Origin: Apostichopus japonicus
Lineage: Eukaryota; Echinodermata; Holothuroidea; Aspidochirotida; Stichopodidae
Length of the DNA stretch: 64,000 nt
Direction: 5' to 3'
Assembly (NCBI RefSeq): GCF_037975245.1
Contig: NC_092573.1
Coordinates: 22,349,265 to 22,413,264 of the forward strand
This document shows, in pieces, positions 39,901-54,300 of the stretch. The stretch's first letter is position 1. Each line of letters opens with the position of its first letter. Position numbers and translations under genes: made by a program. The notes beneath the pieces were generated by a model. That model saw only the letters and a list, made by a program, of their open reading frames with translations, searched no databases and had not been told where the DNA came from.

Positions 39901-42900
39901 GGAGATATTTGCACGTCCATTAAAAATATGATGAATTTTTCCAGATATCTCTATTTCATTTATAAGGATATGTACTATTAATTCGGGATATTCATCATCC
40001 AATGCAGTTACCTCAAATCTTGTAATAAATTATAATATTAGCTTTCCATCGTCATTTACATCTGTGGTGAACTAAAAGTCACCACAAACTCATAGCAAAA
40101 CACAGCGATAGCGCATTTATTCTGTTTTTAATATGTAAATATTAAAATTAAAGTGAAAACAGATGAAGTAAACATATGACCTGTCTGACTGGTCACCCTG
40201 GTGACCAGAAAGGTTGTCTGGTTCATTCGGCACAAAACTACCCCTTACTCAATGTTGTATATAACAACACGGTCTCAAGATTAATCGAGATCAAACAGTC
40301 CAGGATTTTGCTAGTCACTCACTTTTTTTCACAGAGTAAACGACCCTCGAGGGGATCCCCCACCCAACCCCACCCCCGTATATACAGGAAAGTGTCCACC
40401 CAACCATAACAAATATGAATACTGGTCCCCATTACGAGCCCGTATCTGCATCACCACAAACCGCCCACCCCTTCCAACTACCCCTCTCCCCTTCAACCAT
40501 GATTGTTTGAACTTACCACTTTAGGTTTATTTGGAGGCGAGCCTTTGTTCTTTAGTTTGAAGTTGTCGTTGTAAATAAGAGTTGGTCCTTCTTCATTGGT
40601 CGTGACTTTTCCATTTTCCTGGTTTGTCTCTGAGACCTTAAATAATTCAAGTATAGATGGTTGATAAATATTTTTGCGATTGTGCTGCTACGTGCAGTGT
40701 TAAGAGGGGGGGGGGGGGGCGGGATGAGGGCTCTGTTACACAAAGTATAATTATTTGGTCTTGACAAGTATTAATGTTTACTTACTGTAATTTCGGAAAT
40801 CTTACCAAAAGACGAAAACCAAGGAAAGCTAATTAGGGTCTACAGTCCCACAGTATCCAAGCTAGGGTCGCGACCCTGCTTGGATCGTGAAATATTTTGG
40901 AGAGCAGAGGACAAAAAACTTTTTTTTCCCCTCGATATTTGTGCAAAAACAGTCTTGAACATAAAATATTCAAAAATTGCAAAATATAACACCATGCTAC
41001 AGCACCCTTCATAAGCATTTCTCAAGGGGAGGGGGGTGAAGGGGGATACAGTAGGCCCTAACCGGGCTATAAAACCTATCGTTGAGGGTCGCCGAAAAGA
41101 TCAAGTTGAAAATCGGGTGTCACCAAACAATTTAAAAATTTGATTACCAAGGGCCTACACTACCTGACTATATTAAATCAAATTTCAACCTTGAAAGGTT
41201 ACTCAAAACAGTTCACCGTGCGGTTACCGTGGTAACGAAGCAGCTCACTTATACACACAGTCAAATAGTATTTCTAATGATAACATATCGATTGCTTATT
41301 GTGGTTAGAATTAAACTTTGGATTGGAAAATGTTTTTAATTTTGTTCACTAGGGCATTGTAAGAGGATTGAATCTTGGAGAGGGCGGCAACGTGCTTTCA
41401 TTTTAGGGGGACAAATCACAAAATTACCTCAAACTTTCCGACAAATGGTATCATCTGTGCATTTCGTATAGTACCAAGAATAACCTTTTCACAGTATTAC
41501 TGCCTCATAAGGAATTTAGATATCAGTTTTGTTGTATACATAACTTGGCCGTTCTTTCATTTCACAGAAAGTTCGCGATATCCCTTCCCCCATTACCAAA
41601 CGTATTCGAAATACCTGTATACGAGTATACCACATAAGCAGCCCATGCAGAGTGATATGTGTTCGTATACAAAAAAAAAAACACGTCACAAGCCAGATTA
41701 GCCAGCTCAGTGTACATGTTGGACGTAATGTACTAATAAGCTTATAAATTAGGTACTGACTTGTAACCCGTGGTTAACCTTAATAATATCACTATAAGGC
41801 AATGAGTCATACAGAAATTATGACACCTTTTACATAAAGAATAAATGACACGTAGTCAAATCTGCACAGGGAAGGGAGAGGTGGTGAGGTATATATAGAA
41901 GGTCCCCCATCCAAAATCACAATTATCTTGAAATCATGAATATTTTTGACCATGGACTCCAGAACAGAGTGCCTCACCCAACCAAACTACCTCCCTGAAC
42001 CCCCTACCCCCCCCCCACTTACCCTCACCACTCACCCTTCCCCATCACACCTCATTCCCCTATTCGGCTAATTGATATAGTCTTAAATTCTTAATCGTAT
42101 AGTATTCCCGGTATTACGATCTTCATAGGGCGGTATATTTCAGTGATCCAATCACTTTATCTTACTATTATTTCATCTGATGGTCCGTCATAGTTCTGCC
42201 CTGATCCTTGCTCAATATCGGCTGCACTGTTCCGTTTTGCTGGCTTCACCCCCTTTTCATATAGTGGATTGACCCTCATAGAATCAGTGGCTGGCTTGAC
42301 CGGGGAGGCACCAAACACACTAGTCATGTTGGAATCGTCAACTTCTCGATCGGACAGCTTATTCAGTTGTAGTTGCTGTTATACATGCACAGAAACATTC
42401 AAAATTAGGCCTAATTTTCATTTGGCATTTGAATTGTTGTATATAGTCAATAATCTGTCAATGCTTTAAGTTAGTGTACTCAAAACATAACAACAACAAA
42501 AACAGTAAAATTTGTGACCAATTGTTGTGATGAGGTTACAGCTTTCTAGGCCCAAGTGTCCAGATATATCATCTTCGATACATTCTAGATGTGACTTGCA
42601 AGGACCGTGGTCATTACCCACCTCTTGAGGGGTTCACGCCCATCTTAATTTAATTAATTAAATTTGTCACTGGGTTTACTAAACGACGCCAAGCATATGA
42701 GGTAATATGATGTTGGTTTTTCCTTCTGCTAACTGGTTCCCCTATTTCCCATATCTATATAATATAAGAACGGAAGTACAGAACACCACTCCCACTTACC
42801 CCCACCCCCACTCCATACCCAGCTCTCCTCCGTATCCTCTGCAGGTCGGGCCAGACATCGGCTTGAGATCGGGGGACACGGGGGCAGACCAATATTCACG

Positions 42901-44904
42901 AGTCTTAATAAGTGTCACCACGCCTATTATTGTAAAAATGCACTGGGAGAATCCCCACCGTTGTCGGGGATCCCCCTTCCTGTGTTACACGTAACACAAA
43001 TATATGCTTACCATTGTCGTCGAAGCTGTACTGGTTCTCTTTGCCTGGTTGTCAGCATTTTTCTTGAATCTCCCTCCTCTCCTTTCACCAGTATCAAAAT
43101 CAGTTACATTTATATCGTCAAGATCGGAGTCCGACATGTTTTATTTCTCTCCCTCGCTGTTAAACCTCCTTGACATGAAAAGTGAATCTTATTCCGTGGC
43201 GTCTTTATGATACCTATCAATATATGTTCTCTTCTGATATATACTATACAATAACACGTCAGCGGTTAGTAAGATGTACCGTTAAAAAAATAGTCCTCTT
43301 TACAAGAGTTTATATACTAAAGAATAAATTCGAAGGTATCATTTTGTCATTACATAAAAAAAATTCTCGCCATTTACGTACAGAACCATAATTTACGACA
43401 AATATTATGCCTCAACACATTTATTTCACAGCATATATAAACTGTATATCTATCTAATGATGAAGTGAATATCACGAAGTCAATATCAAAACGTTAATTA
43501 AATATACTTTAGAAATGAAAACGAAGGCATCGAAACTCACAGCTGATGCTTAGAGCATATACAGTATCCTTTCCAAGGGAATTATCACAACATAGTCACT
43601 AAAACTATGATATTGATAAAGACGGAAACAAATTCTTGTATAGTTCTAATTTACGTGTTAAAACGTTATACTCGTTGAAACGTGTGTGTCGGTCTCACAA
43701 TGATTCGGTTTTTATTGTACCTATACACGGTGAAGACGTATATTGCCACTGTGTGTTATTCTCTTTGTAATTTCAACATGGCGTATTCGAATCTTCGTTT
43801 GGGGTTAACCTTTATTGAAAATCACTCATGCATGGATTGCACACAAAGCCCAATGGCACAGCTTCTGTGAAGCTATTGCAAGGCGAGGCTATTCACTGGT
43901 CGATTACTCACTGATAGCTTAAGTCAACTAAAGTCGTCAATGAATTCTGGAAAAGAAAGCAAAATGATGTTTTCTGTCAATGTTTCTATTCATATGTAAT
44001 TTGTTATTTAATCAATGAAATTTCAGTGCATGATAGATCATTTTTTTAGAAAGAAAACATGACAAAGAAACTAAACTGGCGTTCCTTATTTTCGTCGCAG
44101 TTAAGCTAAAATATGCAACTGATTTTAATAATTATCTTAAGAATTTTTTATTTTAATTTTTTTTATATTTGGAATTAGAGCTCGCAGCTAAAAATATCAA
44201 AGCCCCAAATTGGCAATTCTCGAAAGATAATACGGTCATGTAAACTTATTAAAGACGAATTAGTAGGACGTTTATAACATATTATTATCAACGTTGGAAT
44301 CACTCCTTTAAGTAACAGAATGATAACCTTGCACTGAGTAAGCTCTCTATCACAAAGCCGTTTAGGGTGAGTAACTTTCAGAATGTCGATTTCGCCCATT
44401 GCATTGTCTCGGTATAGAGTACAATAGTGTTATGATATATCTATGTTTACAACGACAAGGGCCCATACAGCAGTGATTTTGTTTCCTGTTCATGATGTAA
44501 GTTGTTGCTTGAAATTCAACACCAAAGTGTTACCCAAGTTGAAAACTTCAGTTCGCGTTGAATTTATGGTATATTTTGCAAACCCCCGTGTAGACTCTTG
44601 CACCCATGCAACCCATCATTCTGTATACCACAATCATGTGTGCAAACAATTCAAGGGCACTAGTATTGTGCCCCCCCCCTTAACTTGTTGTACCCCTCCA
44701 TAACTTGTTGGTGCCCCTTCAAAAACATTTGTAGGGCATAAAGTTGTGTGTGTGTGAAGGGGGAGAGTACATCGTTGTGTGAGTATATGTGTGTCTCTAT
44801 GCGAGTTTATTGACATAAATAGCCAATGTGTAACAACGAAATGGTTACAGCCACATGAAACCCTTAGTTTTATTTTAGGGTTATCCAATATCCAATAACG
44901 CGAG

Positions 44905-44959
<55 letters not shown>

Positions 44960-45117
44960 ACGAAAATCCACGTTTACTCCAAAAGAAAATATTATTAGAG
45001 AAACCAGAGAAATAAGATATGACTCATAATTGACAAATAATAATTTTCTTATTTGTCAATTAATTCCTTATTTGTCAATTATGAGTCATATCTTATTTCT
45101 CTGGTTTTCTCTAATAT

Positions 45118-45193
<76 letters not shown>

Positions 45194-45217
45194 ATATAAT
45201 ATTAGAGAAAACCAGAG

Positions 45218-45261
<44 letters not shown>

Positions 45262-46296
45262 ACTGAAAATAGTATCATCGTCCTCTCTTCTTCCCTTCCC
45301 TCACCCTCACATACACAGAATGTTTCCTTTAAGTTTAATCAAAGCTTGTTACATGATCTCTGTACTATAGAACCACTTGTCGTTCATTAGTTAACACGTT
45401 TTAGCCAAGTCATAAATCTCCATGATTCTCTGCAGCAGGTTGAAGTTAGCTGTGAGGATATCGTACTCGTGGTGTGAAAAAGACAGCTGGTGTTTACTTT
45501 GTGTCGCGTTGCCTTTATTACTGGTGTAATCACTTATAAACAATATGATATCTTCACATGATGAGACACCGAAAGCATTCAATTAAAATGCGAGGAAAAT
45601 GAAAATAAGACATATAACAAATATTATGAGAGATAAGGAAGGCATATTCAATTTTCGGACCCACCTGTCACAACTACGTGAATTATTTGATTACCAACAT
45701 GCATGAGGTACTAATACGGGCTATGATAATACATAAGCTTGTTACAAGTAATGGGCAACTATAGTTCAACGTATTTATGTAACGTTATAGTATTACTATT
45801 AGCGCTAGCTTATGGTGAACCGTTTTAAAGATACTTCATCTCCAAATTGTAGCAATGCTAAACATTGGTGCCCAAAAGTTCTTTCAGGGAGAGATTCTGA
45901 TCCAATTAGTTCGCAAAATACAGAGAAGGAAAGGCTGAAGACCAAAGAGGGCGAAACCTAATCGAAGTATTGAAATATAAGTTGTAACATAGTACATGCA
46001 CTGAATAAGTTAGTTATAGATTTACTACTATAGTCCAACATCTTCTCCAGGTATAGGCGTTACATAGCAAAGCTATGCTGCTCAGAATTTCAACATTGTA
46101 TAGCCGATGAAGCGTACAGAAACAACGTTTGGTTAAATTTAAAGTATCAAACTTGACGTGCATGCACGAAATTAAATGCAAGCGCCAGATTGCTCAAATA
46201 GTATAGTCCTGGAGTCACCCTGGTACGTTACCTAATAGGCCCCGAGTACAGTAAGTGTTGAAACTGATTTGAAGTGTAATTTGCACTGGTATGCAG

Positions 46297-46369
<73 letters not shown>

Positions 46370-49300
46370 ACAGTCTATATAACAGCAATGTATATACTTA
46401 AATGACACCCTTATAACAAACAAACTATAAAATTAACGTATCATAACTTTCAACAGTAATATATACAGTACAACATCATTTGAAGGTAAACACTAATTTT
46501 CGTTGAATCTCCAACAATCTGGATATACATTAGTCTGTACTGTTAAAAGGAAATCAAACATACCTAAAAACATAATCGAAGCAACCGTGAATATAAATTA
46601 TGTGCATATTCATGAAAATATTCAATGCAATCGTCATAGAAAAGGAAAGATACTCCCAACACAAATACAATTTTTACAGATAATCATCCTCGGTTTCAGC
46701 CACGGCTATTTTTGCCATGATAACACGATTACTTTTAGGAGATAATGTATGATTCGTCCTGATCGAACTGCGGTTGGAGTCTCTTACAGAAGACTCGCGG
46801 TTCCGATCTGAATCAGATCGGAGCGGTTGGGTCTTTTTGCAGAGTAGAAAATTCTTAAGTCCTCTTCTTAACTTTGATACAAAGAGGACGTGCATAATAG
46901 GGTTTAGACAGGCATTTAAAGCACCAAACCAATTAGCGAGGAGAATGAGAGTGAATCCTTGTTGTTTGTACAAACCGAAATAAACATAGTAAAGGTTCAC
47001 ATAGAAATAAAAGCTGTAATAAATGAGATAAGAAAAGGCTGAACACACAAGTAATTTGATAGTTTGTTTACGGGCCTGATCATGCGCATTTCTTCTTACC
47101 GAATGATGATGATGTTGTCGGCTTCCATTTTGAAATCTCTTGAGTTTTCTGTGCTTTAGTTTTCGTATTATTTTTAAATAAATCATTAGTGTAGTGATGA
47201 AGGTAGACGCATACAGAAGTAAGAAAAGGGTTGCAGTGTAAAAACTACCGTAAAATAGGCTGTCGTCTGCTTTGGCGCTTACACAAAATGTGACGTCATA
47301 AATGAAGTCACCACTCCCTGCCACAGAATGCATCTCCCTTTTGACAGAATCGAAGAGCACACAATGTCCAAAATGAGGCAAGATTGACACACACCAAACG
47401 AGAACCAGTATAAAGTTTGCGCGCGTTTGTGTACGCGTTGCAAATGCCATGGTTGTCACGGGATGGATCACACAACAAAATCGTTCGACACTCAAGGCCA
47501 GAAGAGTCATTATAGCGGCGGTACCGAAAAATGTGTTGAAGAAGAAAGAAAATGTACAAAATATATCGTTCACGACATAACTCGACCATTTTGTCGGTAG
47601 TAAATACTGAATCATGATTGGCAGACATTCGAGGAGTACTAAAAGTAGGTCACAAATGGCTAAGTTCGCGATGTATGTGTTGATCGAAGTTCGAAGATGA
47701 TAGTAACGAAAGAAAGTGAGAATTATTAAACTGTTACCTAGCAACGCTGGGACGATTACAACAGCGAAAAGCGCACCATAGATAATTGAAATGTTCGGTT
47801 GAAAAATCACATCACGATCTACTTCAAATATCTTCTTGACAATATCATCAGTTGTTCCATTCGATAAAGAGGTAGTTAATAATTGTGACGTAATGTTTAC
47901 ATCATCAACAGTGGCTGTTTCCATTGTTACTACAATTAATTAGAACGTCATCAATGAGCATAAATTTAGTCTCTCATATAAAGTCGTTATTTTTTTTATT
48001 CTGGAGGTAATTACCACCCATTTGCATTTTTACAGGCCGCCGGTTACATGTTTCAGGTCTGTATTGCTCTTTCGAATCGAAATGTTGCCTCGATCGGCAC
48101 GTAGACATATGCCGACTATACACTTGTTAACTTCGTACAATCTCTTTTCGTCACAGCTTCAATAAACAGCTGAAGCCCTTTTCAGTTATCTCATTCTCTG
48201 CCAAACTGACGATAAAAGCAAAGTAAATTCAAATCTCTTCTCGAGCCAGCCTTCCTGGTATAACAATCAAAATTATCCTAAACGAAAGATAGAGCAAGTT
48301 AAAAGGCCTAAGTGTTGACTTTCACTTTGACTAACGTTCATTTATTGCATACACAGTGTATATGCATATGCACTTAACAGGCAAACTAAAGTAACGTTTA
48401 CAACAATTTTATAATGAAAGCTATATAAGTTCTCCTCCATTCAGTTCGTTTGTAACTTCGTTTAGTCAAACGATGAAGCAATCACAGCCGTGATTGGTTA
48501 TATACTGCAGTCTGTTGCGAGAAAGAAGTCATTTTACACGACAAAACAAAGTTTCGTGAATAAATTCCTTGACATATTCCAAAAACCCAAAAAACAAACA
48601 AATTCCGTCATACTCCGTCCTGATTCGTATTCTGCAAAATAACACCAGTCACAGCTTTACATTCATAGTATAAAGTAAGTGAAATATAACTAAGAATTTT
48701 CTTCCAAACTTTGAAATTCCTATTTTCAGCCGATTTGTTTTCGACCACGCGAACCTACTTCATTCACAACACTTCAAAACATCTCTGGGAATACACGAAC
48801 TAAGAAGACAGCCGTTTCCAAACTACGTTGTGTTTATCGTTATCAAATGAACTTACTCCACTGTGTGTGCGATGCTTTCCTTTGAATCCCAACATAAACT
48901 TTCTTCAAAGATGGTTATTTGTTTTTGGATTAACTCTTCTTGTTAAATAGGTCTTTAGTTGTTGACATTACAAGTATATCTACAATGACAGTGTTTATTT
49001 GAAAACACTTATCATCCTATCAATGATGTCGAATTGGACTCGGTGACCTCATTCTTGAGTATCGTCACAAATTCGATGGCGCTGTTTAATTTTTTATTTG
49101 TATACAAACAAATTACCTATATACAACTAGAACTGCATTTGCCTGCAAAAACGCAGTATTGTAGTGCGCGTGGAGTGCTTGCAGTATTAGGAAGAACATT
49201 TCGGTTGTTCGTGGTGTTATTTTTGGGCGGACAACACACCAGGGAGTATATTCATAGTGTAGGTACCTACAAAGTGAGGGCGCTTGTGAGCACCATGACA

Positions 49301-51344
49301 GGCTCAGAATATGTTGGCTACGCAGCTAGCATCTGATACTGCAAATTTACAGAGATTATCACTGATCTGTACACTAACAGATCAGTGGAGACTATATGAA
49401 AGTTTAAGTTTCAACGTCCAGCCAAGTAGGTATCGTTCACTTGGCAAGTAATGCCAATATCGTAGCGCGCACAGTAATAATTACTAAAGTTGTACAAGGT
49501 GTTTTTTCTCGAAAGAGCTAATTGATAGAATTCTACACATTTATTGATTACAAAACGCTACAGGCCACTATCAGTGTAGCTTACATTTCGATTCGTGGAA
49601 TTTGTCTAGGCGGAAACAGTTCCACGAGACCATTCATTCAGCTACCCCGCGCTCCCCTACCCCCCCCCCCCCAAGAAAAGAAACAAAATAAACGTTTTCG
49701 CTTTCATTATGATGGTGGAGATGCACGTACTTCTGAGGACATATATATACTTTTTCCGGAGAAGAAGTTGAATGACAGAGTGACAAATGAAGGATATGGG
49801 ATAAACAGAAGGGTCAATACATTCAGAGGCACAATGTGCTACTATATCACGGCATTGCCACGTGACGTAAACATTGGAAATAATGACAAGAACATTCAGT
49901 GTCACAAGTTTTTAATTTCTTTGTATTCTACTTCTGACATCAAACATTCATGAATTTTTGTACACAATGTATCATTGATTAATTACCAGTAATAACACGA
50001 CTAATACCACAGTGCGTCAATCGTTACAAAAGAAAGTAAAAAACAAAAGGAAATTCTTGGCAAATTTCTCCCTTGTTTTGCGGCCATTTGAGTTTTTCAC
50101 AAAGTTAACTGGGAAGCCCTGTAGTTAGGCTGATAAACTAGGCCAGGAAAACATACACAACCAGTAAGTTCAACATACTTAGTAGTTTCTTAACTGGTAC
50201 ATGTTATAACTCAAGTATACGTTCATCAAGAACCAGGAAATTATAAACATAATGTGCAACAACATTACAGAAAAGAACTCAAATATGAACGTAATGAGTT
50301 GCATGTCATTTGTTCCAGCAGATAGCAAAGTTTTATTCCCTTTATTGTGTGATTTGGGTATTATTTTGTAATAATACAAAAACAACTTTCCGTTCAAATT
50401 TTCTCTTTGCAGTCATGTTCTGGATTGTATCATAAGAAACTGGATCAAATATGATCCCTGACTATTTGCTATGACTGTTTGCTATGTACTGTTGGCACCT
50501 TAAAGGGTGTGAAGACTCGCGCAAAAAGAAACGTCTAATGCTGGTAATCTGACCTAGTTTCGAATGAGGTGTAACAGAAGTGTTAGACACCACCATCGAT
50601 ACCAGAAAATACACACACAGCTTGCTACCGTCTGTAATTAGACACTAGTGTACAGTCAGTACATACAGCTGCGGTCAATACCCACAGCACAGTGTGCAAA
50701 CAATATAGCGATGGACATCTCAGGTCCAGCTAAAGATAACAAGCTATCACATTTCATTACTGTCTGCATTTTGTAGCGACACAAACAAAACGTCACTTGC
50801 AAGTAACAGAAAGTTAACTTTTTCAGATGGCTGCACGCGGTTTGGGGGGAGTCTTCAATGCTTTTAATGGCACAGCAAACAGTAAACAAATGTTTACTAG
50901 GGATCTGTTATACAGTAGGTTCAACAACTTGATTAAATTCAACTGGACTCCAGAAGCTTCTGAGCACATGTTCACCCAAAAGAAAGTTTTGGAAATAATG
51001 GTATATTTTACTTACTGCCATAAATCATGCATAGAACAGAAAAAATAAATATAATAAAGACAATTAGACAAGAAAAAAAAACACATAACTGCCCCAAACA
51101 GTAACACAGCTGAAAGTCAAAGGGAGACCAGTCCCATCCAAACTTGGCATTTTTCAGCAGGTTTCCCCACAGGATATGAAAATTGAAATAACACTTTGGT
51201 TCATGATATATAAATAAAACAATTTCCCTTGCTTCCCCCCCCCCCAACCCCCTGCCTCCACTCAACCACTCTCCAAAACAAAACAAATAAGATCATGAAA
51301 ACAAAACCCTTGGTTGCTTCTCAAATTTTCAATAATATCATATC

Positions 51345-51376
<32 letters not shown>

Positions 51377-54300
51377 GCAACAGTTTTTCTTTTCAAAACG
51401 AAATATTTTTTCAGGTACGGAAATGGATATAGTCATCCATATAATTTTCTCATACTACACATGAAGTATGATATTTATGATTGTAAGAGAAATAAAAACT
51501 TACCTAATATTTGCGATTTTTTTCTATAAATTTAAGTTTGCAATTGATGCTGAACGTTATATTCATTCAAAAACAAGTAAGTGTAAGAAAGATAAAGTAA
51601 GTTATATTCAATTACAACATGCATTATCTGAATGCCCAAAGTTGTCCCATTCTTGAAATTTCATAAAAACATGTTCTATGCGAGAATTGTAAAAGGTGAT
51701 TATAATTATAACAATATGTATATGCTATATTGTTTAAAAGGAAAATATGCTGAATAAATGGAGGAAAAAAAATCATAATAATAATCAAAATAATAATAAT
51801 AACAATAATCATAATAATAATAATAATAATCATCATAATAATAATTATAAAAATATTAAAATAATAACAACTAGTCTTATATTGCGCAGACTCTCAACAA
51901 AAGTTGTTCAATGCACTTAATGCGTGCGGAACTGCTAATAGAATTGAAAGAAATGAAAGTTTTAAGACAGTGCTTGAACTGAATAATAGAACCCAAAGAC
52001 CTAAGTTCAACTAGGAGGGGGTTCTATAAACGTGGTGTAGCATTATGAAAGCTAAAGTCACCAAAAGATCTTGCACATGGCATTGGAAAAATGATAATAA
52101 TAATAATAATAATAATATTAAGCAGTTATTTTAACGATGCTTGAGTGACCACAAATGTGGGAGTAAACTGTAAGGGTTTATGGATTATAACTCACATGTC
52201 AGGTGGCTTCCAATTCAACATTTTATCTCAAATTTGGAATCTTTTCAATTTAAAAAGTCATTTCAGATGGAAAACCGTAGATTGCTCTTGGATGAAAAAC
52301 TCACCTTACTATACCCCGGCCAGGTATCAAACCTGCAACCTCTCGATTGCTAAGACTGATTCAAATGCCACCGCCTTTATCCACTCGACCGCTTCACCGG
52401 TATAATATATCATATCATATCACATCACATCACATATTTTAATATAATATAATATCATATAATTTCATATCATATCATATACAATATCATATCATATCAT
52501 ACCATATCATATCATATGATATCATATCATACAATATCGAATCGTATGCTCTTCTTGCACAGGTCCAGTTGTGGGTAATTCAATTCCTGCTACAAAATTA
52601 ATTTATAATCCAACCAGTTTTTTGTATGCTGTGTAAAATGTAGTTGGCATTAAATACAAGAAATACTTGGCTTTTTCAATGGAATCAGTTGTCATATTAT
52701 TGCATGAACAAGGTAATAAAATCACACATAAAAGGAGAAAAGTGCAAAATATAGTTTAAATATGGTTGCGAATGACCTACTTTTGGTATGTTATATAGCC
52801 ATATCATAAGAAAATGGCACAGTTTAAAGCTCACACGAAGCAACAACCAATATTATAAACAATGTATACATAGTTAATGACATAAACGTCTATACTGTGA
52901 AGCACTGTAACAAGTACAATATCAACCTTATCCCAACAAACAATCCTACTGTCTACTAAAGATGGTGTCTAACAACAAGAATGCAGCAATAAGCAACAGA
53001 CAATTGAAGGAATTGAGTATGCCATTATGACCAGACAATTCCTTGAATCTGTTCCTACTATGGGCTAACTGTGTACAGTGATATAAGACACAATTTCACC
53101 CCTTCTTACAGTATCTCACTAGACTCATTGTAACCCTAACAAGCAGGCATTTCTTCACAAGATTATTGCACAGAAAAAAAAAGTGCATAGATGCCTTTTG
53201 CCCTTAACCAAAGAAAGATCAACAGAAACTAGTCTTACCTACTTCATAGTTCATACAGATCCTCCCCCACCCACCCATCCATACCCCCTCAATACCATTG
53301 AACAGCAGACCTCAGAATAATGTAATATTGAAAATCATACTCCTAATGGGTTTAAAGAATTTATCTGTTTCCCAATTCATACTGATATCCCCCCCCCCCC
53401 CAACGCACCCATACCCCAGTGAACAGCGGTACCTTAGAATAATGTTACATTGAAAATCTGACTCTTAATGGGTTTAAAGAATTTATCTGTTTCCTAATTC
53501 ACACTGATAACCCCCAAACCCACCCATACCCCAGTGAACAGCAGTACATTAGAATAATGTAATATTGAAAATCTGACTCCTAATGGGTTTAAAGAATTTA
53601 TCTGTTTCCTAATTCATACTGATTCCCCCCCCCTCCACCCCCTCCCCCCACCAATGCCAATGGACAGCATCATTGAGTAATGTAGTCAAGAGAACCAGAC
53701 TCCTAGTTGGTTCAAGCCAGGAAGCTCACTGATTTCTATCAATTTAAATTTCCTATGATATGATCTTTATTCCTTCAGTTCCTTGGTTGCAATGTATCAT
53801 CCATGACCATAATACCAAGGATGTACAATACTAACACAGTTTATATTTGTTTTGCCTCACAAAGTTATTTTCCAGAAGGCAGAGATGTAATTTCTTCCCT
53901 GTTTGTAAGAATTTGAATTAACTTTAATATGTAGTACATTAAAGCACACATCAACCTTTCAAATAATCTGCAAATATTATATATTCGTTGCTTAGAGAGT
54001 ACATAATAACAGTGAATATATACATCAGCTGCATGTATGTAAATATATATATGTACGAAAACATACATAACATAAAACATGCACCGAGATTGAGGAAGAC
54101 AAAACATAAAAGGTCAATCACTATTACTTCTATGCTAAGGAAACAATTAAAATATTTAATAAAAAAGAAGATTTTCCTTGATCAGAATTATTCCCAGGTA
54201 TTCAGAAGTATTGCATTCTACCACGAATATTAAACCGTCATAACAATTAGCATAGCTTTTCTGTATTTTGTTTTGGAGTCTGATGGGGGGGGTGGGTGGG